Origin: Bryobacterales bacterium KBS 96
GTDB taxonomy: Bacteria > Acidobacteriota > Terriglobia > Bryobacterales > Bryobacteraceae
DNA: 64,000 nucleotides
Direction: 5' to 3'
Assembly (NCBI GenBank): GCA_000381625.1
Contig: KB906767.1
Location: forward strand, 2,024,629 to 2,088,628
In this document: positions 1-9,254 of the stretch, piece after piece
Numbering within the stretch: position 1 is the first letter of the stretch
How the letters are laid out: every line of letters starts with the position of its first letter
Position numbers and translations under genes: made by a program
Notes under the pieces: generated by a model
The model's database searches: none
What the model saw: the letters and a program-made list of their open reading frames with translations, nothing else
Told to the model about the DNA's origin: nothing

Positions 1-1
1 C

Positions 2-148
2 AGTTTGCCGGCGCGCTGGCGGCTGGAGCATGGCGTCTACGGAGCGCCAGTCGAACTCTGGCTTAAGAACAAAGCCAACAAGGCATTCCCACCGCCCAAA
101 CCCAAGATCGATGCCCAACGGCTCTCAAGTGAGGTGGTGTCGTGTTAG
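2..148 (+). CDS. 3' end of an unidentified upstream gene (partial)
   Basis: The frame is open from the left edge to a TAG at 146-148. It encodes 48 residues ending KIDAQRLSSEVVSC, with a proline/lysine-rich stretch (AFPPPKPKID) typical of a disordered tail. The stop overlaps the GTG start of the next gene by seven bases, the same coupling used along the rest of this operon, so it is most likely the last part of the preceding operon gene. Too little is present to name a family. A competing frame at 30-416 is Arg/Ser-rich and overlaps the clear radical SAM gene, so it is rejected. Confidence 0.55.
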   Translation, partial: SLPARWRLEHGVYGAPVELWLKNKANKAFPPPKPKIDAQRLSSEVVSC

Positions 149-1653
149 ATCGGCCAAGCCGGAAGGTCTTGCTCTTTGCCCCTCCATACCAAGGAAAAGT
201 CTTTGGCCCCCCGCTTGGTTTGCTGAGTCTCGCGGCGTCTATTCGAGAAGAAGGCTTTACGCCTGTAATCGTGGACGGCACAACCACTCCGAACTTCCTG
301 GACGTTATCTCAAAAGAGGTAGCAGACGCCTTCGCTTTCGGCATTTCCCTTCTGACCGGCCCGATGATTCGCGATGCTGTCGCCGCCAGTCACGTCGTGC
401 GAAAGGTCCGGCCTGAGTTGCCGATCATATATGGCGGATGGCATCCTACGCTGCTCAGCGCACAAACGCTGCACGAAGGCTTCGTGGACATCGTGGTACG
501 CCATCAGGGAGAGAAGACCCTAACCGAGATTCTCAAACGGCAATCTGCCGGCGCTCCTCTCGATTTGGTTGCTGGTTGCTGGTTCAAACGCGGCGGCAAA
601 ATTGTCGCGAACGGCGACCGTCCCTCATCTCCTCTGAGTAGTCTGCCTTCGCCGGCTTACGACTTGGTCGATTTCGAATCGTACGCGCGGGCTACCGGGA
701 GCCGAAAGCTTCCGTACGCCACCAGCATCGGTTGCCCCTATGCGTGCAATTACTGCACCGATATGGTTTTCTACAACCGGCGATTCAATCCTCAGACCGT
801 GTCGGGCGTCGTTAGCGAGATTGTTCACCTTGTGAAGACATATGCGCTCGATGAGATCGCCCTTGTCGATTCCAATTTCCTTGTCGACACGCGGCGCGCG
901 ACAGCACTGGCGCGTGGCTTCATCGAAAGCGGAATACACTTTCACTGGACATTTCAGGCATCCACCGATCTTCTGTGCCGGCTCAGCGATGAGGACGTCG
1001 CGCTGCTCGCCGAAAGCGGCGTCAACCATATCGGCTTTGGCACGGAATCCGCCTCTCCCGAGATCCTACGCAAGATGCGCAAAGCTCATCAAAAGATCGA
1101 AGACATGTTCGAGGCGGCTCGGAAGTGCAGAGATGCCGGCATCCGTGTCACGTACAACCTGATATTCGGTTATCCCGGCGAAGAAGATTGCCACCGCCGG
1201 GAAACTCTGCGCGTTATGGGCCAGATCGCCTCAGAATTTGAAAATGTAACGTTTTCTCCGAACCTGTTTACGCCCTATCCTGGAATTCCGATCTGGCCGG
1301 AACTGCGCGAAGCCGGCTTACGCGAGCCGCAATCGCTCGAAGAATGGGCGTCAGTTGGTCTGGGTCAAGCCGAGTTGCCCTGGCTGAACGAAAGAGCAAG
1401 TTCCGAGCTCGCGCGCGGCATGTCGTATTTCATGCTAGCGAATCGATTATCCAAGGTCATCGGCAGATCGCACTCGATCGCCGGCCGCAAAGGAATGCGG
1501 CTTTTACAAAAGCCTCTGCACTGGCGTTTGAAGCATCACGTATTCGCCTTGCCGCTGGAACTCTGGGTTTCGATGGCGCAGCATTGGCTGGTGGTTCGCC
1601 GCTCGCTACTGACGGGAGAGCCTTTAGGGCGGCAGATGAAAGAGGCTCGGTGA
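142..1653 (+). CDS. B12-binding-type radical SAM enzyme 1
   Basis: 503 residues from a GTG start that overlaps the preceding stop. The N-terminal ~130 residues have the Rossmann-like cobalamin-binding-type fold seen in this family (FAPPYQGKVFGPPLGLLSL at the start, GGWHPTLLS near residue 100). The radical SAM cluster motif CX3CX2C is at Cys198, Cys202 and Cys205 (IGCPYACNYC), followed by VDSNFLVD, FGTESAS and a YNLIFGYPGE strand typical of the TIM barrel. Family members bind a 4Fe-4S cluster and SAM, usually with cobalamin, and perform methylations, cyclisations or ring contractions. It is the first of four such enzymes here. The substrate cannot be read from sequence. Confidence 0.9.
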   Translation: MLDRPSRKVLLFAPPYQGKVFGPPLGLLSLAASIREEGFTPVIVDGTTTPNFLDVISKEVADAFAFGISLLTGPMIRDAVAASHVVRKVRPELPIIYGGWHPTLLSAQTLHEGFVDIVVRHQGEKTLTEILKRQSAGAPLDLVAGCWFKRGGKIVANGDRPSSPLSSLPSPAYDLVDFESYARATGSRKLPYATSIGCPYACNYCTDMVFYNRRFNPQTVSGVVSEIVHLVKTYALDEIALVDSNFLVDTRRATALARGFIESGIHFHWTFQASTDLLCRLSDEDVALLAESGVNHIGFGTESASPEILRKMRKAHQKIEDMFEAARKCRDAGIRVTYNLIFGYPGEEDCHRRETLRVMGQIASEFENVTFSPNLFTPYPGIPIWPELREAGLREPQSLEEWASVGLGQAELPWLNERASSELARGMSYFMLANRLSKVIGRSHSIAGRKGMRLLQKPLHWRLKHHVFALPLELWVSMAQHWLVVRRSLLTGEPLGRQMKEAR

Positions 1654-1670
1654 TTCGTCTCGGGAGACAT

Positions 1671-3059
1671 ATGAACGTACTGCTCACACACAGCAATCAT
1701 GTCTTCTCCGACGAAAAGCAGCGCCAAAAGATGGAGCCCTATCCGCCTCTACAAACAATCCTGGCAGCCGCTGTGTTGCGTAAGGCCGGTTTAGCGGTTG
1801 ATGTCTGTGATACCGCTCTTGACTCGCCGGAAGAGGTTTTGACAAGGGCGATTCGAAAAGCGGCGCCTTGTCTGGTCGTCGTTTGCGAAGATGATTTCAA
1901 TTTCCTAACGAAGATGTGCTTGTCCCGCAACAGAGAGCTGGCCTTTTGGACGGCGAACCTCGCGAGCGAGTACAACTGTCCCAGTGCGGTACACGGATCT
2001 GATTCAACCGATCGGGTCGATGAGTATCTCAAGGCTGGTTTCAATTATGTCCTGATCGGTGAAGTGGAAGAAACTCTTCGAGAACTCGCCACAGGGAGTC
2101 CTCCAGAGCAAGTGGCCGGATTGGCATACCGTGAATCTGAGAGCGGCAGAACCCGCCGCACCGCTCCCCGCGGGCTGCGCACGCAGCTCGATGAGCTTCC
2201 AATGCCTGCCTGGGATCTCGTCAATATCAATCGATATCGCGAACTGTGGCTTGAGCATCACGGATATTTTTCCTTAAATCTTGTCTCGAGCCGGGGATGT
2301 CCGTTTCGCTGTAACTGGTGTGCGAAGCCAATTTGGGGCAACAGTTATCATGTTCGATCGGCCACCTCCGTTGCCGAGGAAATGCTGCACTTGAAAACGC
2401 GATACGCGCCCGATCACATTTGGTTCGCCGACGACATCTTCGCGCTGTCGGCCAGTTGGACTGAAGAGTTCGCCGACGCCGTTGAGAAGATGCGAGCGCA
2501 AATTCCGTTTAAAATGCAATCCCGCTGCGATTTGATGACGCGCCAAACCGTTGCGGACCTGAAACGTGCCGGTTGCTGCGATGTATGGATGGGCGCCGAA
2601 TCCGGTTCGCAACGCACTCTCGATGCCATGGAGAAAGGAACCAACGTTCAGCAAATCCTTCAAGCCCGTGAAAACCTAAGGCGGAACGGCATTAGAGCGG
2701 GGTTGTTTATCCAATTTGGTTATCCGGGCGAAACCTGGGAAGACATCGAATCGACCGTTCACATGGTGCGGGCAGCGGAGCCCGATGACGTAGGCGTCTC
2801 GGTCACTTATCCCTTGCCGGGCACCAAGCTTCATCAACTCGTCTCTTCTGAATTAGGCAAAAAAACAAGCTGGACCGAGAGCGGCGACCTTTCCATGATG
2901 TTCAGGGGCACGTTTTCAACAGAACTGTATCGCGCTCTCGCACGCGCCATCCATGTGGAAGTACGAAACCCAGGCAACAGCTCGCTTCTTGCCAGAGCTT
3001 GGGCCGATGTGGATGCGCTCAAATCCGCAGACATGTGCACGGTAGAGGTGGCTTCATGA
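1671..3059 (+). CDS. B12-binding-type radical SAM enzyme 2
   Basis: 462 residues from the ATG at 1671, preceded by a purine-rich GGGAGA about five bases upstream. The frame is open further upstream, but that part overlaps gene 1 and lacks family similarity. The N-terminal cobalamin-type domain begins MNVLLTHSNH. The cluster motif is Cys210, Cys214, Cys217 (SSRGCPFRCNWC), followed by HIWFADDIFA, WMGAESGSQ and IQFGYPGE. It is clearly paralogous to the next gene: compare LTHSNHVFSDEKQRQKMEPY with LTHAYFLFEDPKEQQIMKPY. The pair therefore arose by tandem duplication. An extra DDFNFLTKMCLS stretch replaces the usual strand near residue 75, so cobalamin binding may differ. Confidence 0.9.
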   Translation: MNVLLTHSNHVFSDEKQRQKMEPYPPLQTILAAAVLRKAGLAVDVCDTALDSPEEVLTRAIRKAAPCLVVVCEDDFNFLTKMCLSRNRELAFWTANLASEYNCPSAVHGSDSTDRVDEYLKAGFNYVLIGEVEETLRELATGSPPEQVAGLAYRESESGRTRRTAPRGLRTQLDELPMPAWDLVNINRYRELWLEHHGYFSLNLVSSRGCPFRCNWCAKPIWGNSYHVRSATSVAEEMLHLKTRYAPDHIWFADDIFALSASWTEEFADAVEKMRAQIPFKMQSRCDLMTRQTVADLKRAGCCDVWMGAESGSQRTLDAMEKGTNVQQILQARENLRRNGIRAGLFIQFGYPGETWEDIESTVHMVRAAEPDDVGVSVTYPLPGTKLHQLVSSELGKKTSWTESGDLSMMFRGTFSTELYRALARAIHVEVRNPGNSSLLARAWADVDALKSADMCTVEVAS

Positions 3060-4402
3060 AGCTTCTTCTGACGCACGCCTATTTTCTGTTTGAGGATCCG
3101 AAGGAACAACAGATCATGAAGCCCTACGCGCCGCTGGGGCTTCTCTACCTCTCTTCCTACCTTCGCAAACAAGGCTTTGCCGTAGATATTTACGACTCTA
3201 CCTTTGGGTCCAAAAAAGAGTTGTTCGACCTTCTTCGTGACGGCCCTCCATCAACGCTCGGCATATATGCCAACCTGATGACGCGGTTGAATGCTCTCGA
3301 AATAATCAAGTGTGCGCGGGAAGCAGGTTGGAACGTGATTGTCGGCGGCCCCGAGCCGGCAAACTATCCCGAGCAGTACCTCAATTCGGGGGCCGACGTC
3401 ATCGTCGCCGGCGAAGGAGAGCTCGCCCTTGAAAATTTGTTGCGGTCCTCTTTCGACCGCAACGCGTGGTCTCAAATTGGCGGCTTGATTTTTCGCGGCG
3501 AGGATGGCTCTGTTATTCGCACTCCGTCGGCGCCACTGATAAAGGATCTCGATGCCCAACCGTGGCCGGATCGCGAACGCATCGACATGCATCAGTATCT
3601 CGACACGTGGCGCACCTTCCACGGTAAAGGCTCTGTTTCCTTGATTACGGCGCGGGGCTGCCCATACCGGTGCAACTGGTGCAGTCATTCCGTCTATGGC
3701 GTTACTCATCGGCGCCGTTCGCCAAAATCGGTCGTGAGCGAGATTGAATGGATTCTTGAGCGTTACAATCCGGAGCTACTTTGGTTAGCTGACGACGTCT
3801 TCACCATCCACCACGGCTGGCTATTTGAGTTCGCGGCTGAGATGCAGCGCAAGAAGCTGTCCATACCATTTGAATGTATTACCCGCGCCGACAGAGTCAA
3901 CGAAGCGGTAGCCCAAACCTTGGCCGAACTTCGCTGTTTCCGTGTCTGGATCGGATCGGAAAGCGGCTCGCAACGCATTCTGGATGCCATGCAGAGAGGC
4001 GTTACCATCCAGCAGGTTCGTTCCGCTGTTCGCCTTTGCAAATCTCGTGGAATTCAAACGGGAATGTTTCTCATGTGGGGCTATGATGGCGAAGAAATCG
4101 AGGATATCGAGCAAACCGTAGCTCACGCCAAAGCGTGCCAACCGGATGTTTGCTTCACAACTATCTCGTATCCGATCAAAGGCACTCCCTACTATGAGCG
4201 TGTATCTTCCCGTTTGGTCACTCTAGGCGACTGGACGCAATCGACAGATCGCGACCTCCGCATTAAGGGACGGCATTCGAGGCGCTTCTATCAGCACGCA
4301 GACGACCTTCTGAAAAGTGAGCTTTTGCCGGCGCCCGATCCCGCAAGAACACTAGCCGCGCGGATGGGTTTGCAGATGACCCGCGATGAGGTGGAGGCAT
4401 GA
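3056..4402 (+). CDS. B12-binding-type radical SAM enzyme 3
   Basis: 448 residues. The ATG at 3056 overlaps the previous TGA (ATGA), which fixes the start and indicates translational coupling. The N-terminal domain (MKLLLTHAYF, YAPLGLLYLSSYLRKQGF, GGPEPANYPEQYL) is the B12-binding type. The 4Fe-4S ligands are Cys202, Cys206 and Cys209 (TARGCPYRCNWC). LLWLADDVFT, IGSESGSQ and FLMWGYDGEE follow in the barrel. It is the tandem paralogue of radical SAM 2, with a more canonical B12 domain. The product is unknown; a C-methyltransferase or skeletal rearrangement role would fit the family and the neighbouring methyltransferases. Confidence 0.9.
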   Translation: MKLLLTHAYFLFEDPKEQQIMKPYAPLGLLYLSSYLRKQGFAVDIYDSTFGSKKELFDLLRDGPPSTLGIYANLMTRLNALEIIKCAREAGWNVIVGGPEPANYPEQYLNSGADVIVAGEGELALENLLRSSFDRNAWSQIGGLIFRGEDGSVIRTPSAPLIKDLDAQPWPDRERIDMHQYLDTWRTFHGKGSVSLITARGCPYRCNWCSHSVYGVTHRRRSPKSVVSEIEWILERYNPELLWLADDVFTIHHGWLFEFAAEMQRKKLSIPFECITRADRVNEAVAQTLAELRCFRVWIGSESGSQRILDAMQRGVTIQQVRSAVRLCKSRGIQTGMFLMWGYDGEEIEDIEQTVAHAKACQPDVCFTTISYPIKGTPYYERVSSRLVTLGDWTQSTDRDLRIKGRHSRRFYQHADDLLKSELLPAPDPARTLAARMGLQMTRDEVEA

Positions 4403-5154
4403 TCGCCACGACTGCAAGCAGCGCCCCTGCCTTCGACAAGATCGCTTTCCGGTACGACGCACTCTGGTCGGATACGCCTGTAGGCAAATCGCAAAGGTCC
4501 GCAGTGTGGCGCCGGATCGATCCATTGTTCAATAGAGGTGACTTTGTACTCGATCTCGGTTGCGGAACGGGCGTGGACGCTCTGCATCTCAAGTCGCGTG
4601 GCGTATCAATGTATGGGATCGATAGTTCGCCGCAAATGGTTGAAATAGCGAGAAGTCGAGGCATCGAAGCTTATTGCTACCCCATCGAACACCTTCCACA
4701 ATTTGACTTGCAGTTGGATGGGGTGATTTCGAACTTCGGCGCTTTAAATTGCTTGGCATCGCTCTCAACCGTCGCCGATTCGCTTGGCCGCATGGTTCGC
4801 TCCGGAGGCCGCCTCGCCCTCTGCTTTATCAACTCCGTGTGCCTTTGGGAAATCGCCTTTTACCTATTGCGAGCAAAACCGGGTAAGGCATTCCGCCGCT
4901 TACGCGGTCACGCAAATTCTTCGATCGGCGCTAGCGTTTTCTACCCTTCCGGCGCGGCGATTGTCTCCGCCTTTAAGGCCCACTTTCGTCTGCGCAACGT
5001 TTACGGGATCGGATTCTCCGTCCCACCTTCCTATGTAACGGCCCTGACCGGCTGGGAAGTTGAACAACTATCGGCTCTCGATCGCCGGCTGGACAATAAA
5101 CCGGTTCTCCGCGCACTGGCGGACCATCGCCTTTACATCTTCGAGCGCATATGA
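4399..5154 (+). CDS. class I SAM-dependent methyltransferase
   Basis: 251 residues, ATGA-coupled to the preceding radical SAM gene. Motif I is VLDLGCGTGVDALHL (SAM glycine loop), followed by an acidic motif II (YGIDSSPQMVEIA) and a motif IV-like GVISNFGALNC. The C-terminal half has a hydrophobic stretch and a TGWEVEQL segment, as in small-molecule ubiE/cyclopropane-like methyltransferases. It probably transfers a methyl group to O, N or C of the pathway intermediate. It is one of three methyltransferases in the operon; they are not close copies of each other, so they likely act at different positions. Confidence 0.85.
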   Translation: MIATTASSAPAFDKIAFRYDALWSDTPVGKSQRSAVWRRIDPLFNRGDFVLDLGCGTGVDALHLKSRGVSMYGIDSSPQMVEIARSRGIEAYCYPIEHLPQFDLQLDGVISNFGALNCLASLSTVADSLGRMVRSGGRLALCFINSVCLWEIAFYLLRAKPGKAFRRLRGHANSSIGASVFYPSGAAIVSAFKAHFRLRNVYGIGFSVPPSYVTALTGWEVEQLSALDRRLDNKPVLRALADHRLYIFERI

Positions 5155-5951
5155 CCGCTGAGAACACTGCGCGGCGAAAGTTTCTTGAAGATTACCGTAT
5201 CATCCGGCATGCTGAAGGCCGCGGTTCGGATAACAGTGAGTACTACCGTGCTCTGCCTTCGTGCGAACGAAGTGATCCCAATGCCGCGATGTGGGCGATG
5301 CGGTCGAAAACGTACTCCTATTTCGAAAAGCACATCCTAAAAGCACTGGAGGACGATAAGCGCACTCCGCTGGATGTGCTCGACTTAGGGTCCGGTAACT
5401 GCTGGTTATCTCACCGCCTCTCGGTTCGGCGCCACCGGCCAGTTGCGGTAGATATTTTCGATGACGAGCGCGATGGCTTGCGGGCTGCCCGCCATTATCC
5501 CGATCGGTTCCCGGTCATCGAAAGCAACTTTGATTGTCTCCCGCTGCCGCCGAAAAGCTTCGATCTCGCGATCTTCAACGCTTCTTTCCATTATTCGGTT
5601 GACTACTTGCACACGCTTTGCGAAATACGCCGATGCTTGCGGCCTTCTGGTCTGTTTGTGATTCTCGACACTCCGATTTACCGGCTGCCAGATCACGGAA
5701 GACGCATGGTGGAAGAAAAACATGCCGCATTCGCCAAACGCTACGGCTTCCCGTCAGATTCATTGCCAAGCATTGAGTTCCTTGATATTCCCACATTGAA
5801 GACCCTTCGCGACGCCCTGAAGATAGACTGGCAGATCTTAAAGCCGTGGTATGGATGGCGCTGGCATCTTCGCCCCGTGAACGCGCTTCTCAGAAAGCGT
5901 AGACCTCCTTCGAAATTCTGGATTCTCGTTGGAAGATTTCAAACTCAATGA
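5151..5951 (+). CDS. class I SAM-dependent methyltransferase
   Basis: 266 residues, ATGA-coupled to the previous gene. The SAM-binding motif is VLDLGSGNCWLSHRL, with the acidic loop VAVDIFDDE and motif FDLAIFNASFHYSVDY, followed by a methyltransferase 11-type LRPSGLFVILDTPIY strand. The last 60 residues are rich in basic and aromatic residues (WQILKPWYGWRWHLRPVNALLRK). The Asn-Cys after the glycine loop is unusual, but the fold signature is clear. Function within the cluster is inferred only from position. Confidence 0.84.
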   Translation: MTAENTARRKFLEDYRIIRHAEGRGSDNSEYYRALPSCERSDPNAAMWAMRSKTYSYFEKHILKALEDDKRTPLDVLDLGSGNCWLSHRLSVRRHRPVAVDIFDDERDGLRAARHYPDRFPVIESNFDCLPLPPKSFDLAIFNASFHYSVDYLHTLCEIRRCLRPSGLFVILDTPIYRLPDHGRRMVEEKHAAFAKRYGFPSDSLPSIEFLDIPTLKTLRDALKIDWQILKPWYGWRWHLRPVNALLRKRRPPSKFWILVGRFQTQ

Positions 5952-7414
5952 TTATCCTGCTGCATCCCCGCTCAACCAAACCGAAGAACCGGCGTTTTCC
6001 CTTGGCTGTCCTTTCGTTGGCCGCCGTGTTGCAGGGTAAAGAAGATTATTTCATTGTGGATGGCAATTCGGATCCACAACCACAAACGACGCTCGATCGC
6101 CTTGCCCAAAATAGCAATGTCACATTACTTGCCGTGTCCGTTATGCCGGGACCACAGATGGTCGCCGCAATTCCGCTCTGTCGGGAATTTCGCCTAAAGC
6201 ATCCGTTAATCCCCATCGTGTGGGGCGGATACTTCCCTTCCCTCTATCCTGACGCCGCCCTCAATGCGGGTTACATCGACTTTGTGGTTCGCGGTCAAGG
6301 CGAGGACACTTTCCTGGAATTAATCGAAGTCCTACGCACTACACGAAAATACGCCGGCGTTAAGGGCCTATCTTACAAAGATGACTTCGGCTTACATGTT
6401 CACAACGCGGAACGGCCGCTGCGTTCTCCGAACGATTTCCCGTGGCTGCCCTACGACAATCTACCCAATGCTGCCGGCTATATCCTGCCGACCTTCTTAG
6501 GGCGGCGCACGGTTGTCCATCAGGCTAGTATTGGCTGCCCATTTCGCTGCACCTTCTGCGGGGTTGTTCCTATATATCAAGGCCGCCAGCGCACTGAAGA
6601 ACCGGAGCGTACAGCCGCCGTTCTGGGCCACTTGAAACGAAAATACAATATCGATTCGGTTCAGTTCTACGACAACAACTTCTTCCTCAGTGAAAGTCAC
6701 TCGGCGGCTTTAGCGAAGGCTATCGAGCCTCTGAATCTCAAATGGTGGTGCGAAGGTCGTATCGATACCGTTCTGCGCTACTCCGATGAAACTTTTCGGC
6801 TGCTCAAAAAGGCCGGCGCCACAATGATTTTCTTCGGAGCTGAGTCGGGTTCGGATTGGGTGCTGCAGCAGATGAACAAGAAGGTCACCACCGACCAAAC
6901 GATGAAGTTAGCGGCCCGTATCCGTCAATTTGGCATTGTACCGGAATTTTCCTTTGTGGTCGGCAATCCCAAAGACCCCGAGCGGGATACTCACGAGACC
7001 ATCGGCTTCATCCGCCGAATCAAACGCGCCAACCCCGATGCGGAGATCATCGTCCAGCACTACATCCCCACTCCTCATCCCGACGGCATGTATGGCGATG
7101 TCGAAGCTAAGATTGAATTCCCTCGCACACCTGAGGAGTGGGCTACCGAGCGTTGGTACAACTTCACAACGCGGCACGATCCTAATGTTGCATGGCTTCC
7201 TCAGCGACTCAAACGACGTATTGACAATTTCGACCTGGTTATCAATTCTCGCTGGCCAACTGTGCAGGACATTCAGTTGCCACGCTGGGGCCGGGCGATG
7301 CTCCGCTGTCTTAGCGGTTGGCGGTATTCTCTCGGTTTTTATGACTTTCCATATGAACTTGAATGGGCACAGCGCTTCGTCACTTTGAGAAAACCGCGTT
7401 TGGAAAGTTTGTAA
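5948..7414 (+). CDS. B12-binding-type radical SAM enzyme 4
   Basis: 488 residues, ATGA-coupled to the preceding methyltransferase. The cobalamin-type N-terminal domain includes GGYFPSLYPDAALN near residue 95 and RGQGEDTFLEL. The cluster cysteines are Cys197, Cys201 and Cys204 (IGCPFRCTFC). Downstream are VQFYDNNFF, WWCEGRID, FFGAESGS and FSFVVGNPKDPERDT. It groups by sight with BchE/HpnP-like enzymes and is more distant from the 2/3 pair. The substrate is unknown. Four enzymes of this class in one operon is unusual and argues for a multi-step radical pathway. Confidence 0.9.
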   Translation: MIILLHPRSTKPKNRRFPLAVLSLAAVLQGKEDYFIVDGNSDPQPQTTLDRLAQNSNVTLLAVSVMPGPQMVAAIPLCREFRLKHPLIPIVWGGYFPSLYPDAALNAGYIDFVVRGQGEDTFLELIEVLRTTRKYAGVKGLSYKDDFGLHVHNAERPLRSPNDFPWLPYDNLPNAAGYILPTFLGRRTVVHQASIGCPFRCTFCGVVPIYQGRQRTEEPERTAAVLGHLKRKYNIDSVQFYDNNFFLSESHSAALAKAIEPLNLKWWCEGRIDTVLRYSDETFRLLKKAGATMIFFGAESGSDWVLQQMNKKVTTDQTMKLAARIRQFGIVPEFSFVVGNPKDPERDTHETIGFIRRIKRANPDAEIIVQHYIPTPHPDGMYGDVEAKIEFPRTPEEWATERWYNFTTRHDPNVAWLPQRLKRRIDNFDLVINSRWPTVQDIQLPRWGRAMLRCLSGWRYSLGFYDFPYELEWAQRFVTLRKPRLESL

Positions 7415-8091
7415 TGTACGTATCGGCTATTGAAGGGCATCGTCTTTGGGCTTCCGTCTATGATTCGAGCCTCAATCCGCTATTGGCGCTCGAACGCCGG
7501 GCGATGGGGGATGTTCTGAAGGGAATTCAGCCTTCCACAATGATCGATGTGGCTTGCGGCACTGGCCATTGGCTCTTGCATTTCCAGGACGCTGGATCAG
7601 ACGTGTTCGGCTGCGATGCTTGCAAGGAGATGTTGAACGAAGCAACCAAGATCTCTTCTTTGCGCGGGCGGATCGCATTGGCGGACGCTGAAGACATCCC
7701 CTTTCGCGACTCAATAGCCGACCTGATCCTTTGTTCCGTATCGCTGGGCTACTTCCGGAACATCGGCGGGGTATTTCGGGAATTTGCTCGCGCGTCAAAG
7801 GCCGGCGGCTTCATCGCCGTAAGCGATCTGCATCCTGATGCATTGTTGTCTGGCTGGACTCGCTCATTCAAACTCGGCGGGCAGCGGTATGACATAGAAC
7901 ATCACCGTCGCACAGTACAGGAAGTCAACCGCGCTGCTGCGGACGCAGGTCTCAGTCCTAAATTCCATCGCGAGGCATGCTTCACCACCTCCGAGTTTTC
8001 ACTGTTTCAGCGCGCCGGTAAGCAAGATCTATTCAGGACCGTCAAGAGCATTCCCGCCCTCTTCATCTGTCTATGGGAGAAGCCGTGCTGA
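7414..8091 (+). CDS. class I SAM-dependent methyltransferase
   Basis: 225 residues from the ATG at 7414, which overlaps the previous TAA by one base (TAATG). An in-frame ATG at 7363 would overlap the upstream gene by 52 bases and is less likely. Motif I is MIDVACGTGHWLLHF, followed by VFGCDACKEMLNEA, IALADAEDIPFRD and ADLILCSVSLGYF, a textbook methyltransferase 11 series. The length is normal for the family. It is the third methyltransferase of the operon and sits between a radical SAM enzyme and the amidohydrolase. Confidence 0.86.
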   Translation: MYVSAIEGHRLWASVYDSSLNPLLALERRAMGDVLKGIQPSTMIDVACGTGHWLLHFQDAGSDVFGCDACKEMLNEATKISSLRGRIALADAEDIPFRDSIADLILCSVSLGYFRNIGGVFREFARASKAGGFIAVSDLHPDALLSGWTRSFKLGGQRYDIEHHRRTVQEVNRAAADAGLSPKFHREACFTTSEFSLFQRAGKQDLFRTVKSIPALFICLWEKPC

Positions 8092-9254
8092 TACGAGGCG
8101 CTCGCGTTGCCACGAGTTCTGCCCAAACTGCCGGCATCAATCTATGGACCGGCAATGGACGCGTCTCGTTTTCGCCGGTTCCTTCGTCGCGGCATCTCAC
8201 TCTGGATCTCGACGGATCTCTCGTTCTACCGGGCCTGATAAACGCCCATGATCACTTGGAATTGAATCTTCTTCCTAAGTTGGGTTGTGGCCCCTACCCA
8301 AACGCATCTGCGTGGGCTCGGGACATCTACCACCCAGATGAGCCGCCGATAAAACAGCACTTAACAGTCCCCAAACCGCTGCGGCTGCAATGGGGCGGAA
8401 TCAAAAACTTACTATCAGGCGTAACGACCGTTGCACATCACAACGCTTTCCATCCGGCATTCCTAGACCCGAGTTTCCCGGTCCGAGTCGTGAAGCGATA
8501 TGGATGGGCGCATTCGCTGCATTTTTCTCCGGACTGGGAAACTCGCTTGCAAAATACGCCGGCTGATTATCCATTCGTAATTCATGCAGCGGAAGGAGTC
8601 GACGAAGCGGCTCGCGGCGAGATCCAGATTCTAGACAAAACCGGAGCACTCAATCGGCCGATCGTTCTCGTTCACGGTGTCGGTGTGGGTCGCTCCGATC
8701 TGCCGCTCCTGAAGCGCCGCACCGTTGGAATCGTTTGGTGTCCAACATCAAACCTTTTTACATTAGGACGCAGCCTGGATACAACCATATTGAACTCAGC
8801 AATTCCAATTGCGCTGGGAACCGATTCGGCAATCACGGCAGACGGCGACCTTCTCGATGAATTGCGGATTGCGCATCGAACCGTCGATGCTCACCGGCTG
8901 TACAAAATGGTTACATCGGAACCAGCTCGAATTTTTAAGCTGCCGGCTGGTTTCGGGCAAATTTGCGACGGCGGTCCCGCGGACTTCTTAGTCATGAACG
9001 ACAGTGGACAAACGCCTGCGATGACTTTACTAGAGAATGATCCGCAACTCGTTATGATTCGTGGACGCGTACAACTAATCTCCTCGGAAATTGCACGGCG
9101 TTGTCCGCTGAGCATGTTGCAGTCCCTTCAGCCTATTGAACTAGAAGGGCGAGGCCGATACCTCGTTTCGAGCGACGTCTCACATCTGCTGGACGAAACG
9201 AAGAGAGCACTGCAGCCGCCTGTTCGTCTGGCGGGAAAGGCGGTTGGCGCGTGA
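8085..9254 (+). CDS. metal-dependent amidohydrolase
   Basis: 389 residues from the GTG at 8085, inside the end of the methyltransferase; an ATG four codons upstream is possible. The N-terminal small beta domain (VLIRGARVAT, LDLDGSLVLPGLINAHDHLE) leads to the first metal-binding pair His55/His57. Later signatures are LSGVTTVAHH, IHAAEGVDE, LVHGVGVG, CPTSNLFTLG and LGTDSAITAD, all in the order of TRZ/ATZ-type (chlorohydrolase, guanine deaminase, cytosine deaminase-like) enzymes. It probably removes an amino group or opens a ring on the pathway product. The C-terminus has the VMIRGRVQLIS strand that closes the beta domain. Confidence 0.87.
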   Translation: MLIRGARVATSSAQTAGINLWTGNGRVSFSPVPSSRHLTLDLDGSLVLPGLINAHDHLELNLLPKLGCGPYPNASAWARDIYHPDEPPIKQHLTVPKPLRLQWGGIKNLLSGVTTVAHHNAFHPAFLDPSFPVRVVKRYGWAHSLHFSPDWETRLQNTPADYPFVIHAAEGVDEAARGEIQILDKTGALNRPIVLVHGVGVGRSDLPLLKRRTVGIVWCPTSNLFTLGRSLDTTILNSAIPIALGTDSAITADGDLLDELRIAHRTVDAHRLYKMVTSEPARIFKLPAGFGQICDGGPADFLVMNDSGQTPAMTLLENDPQLVMIRGRVQLISSEIARRCPLSMLQSLQPIELEGRGRYLVSSDVSHLLDETKRALQPPVRLAGKAVGA

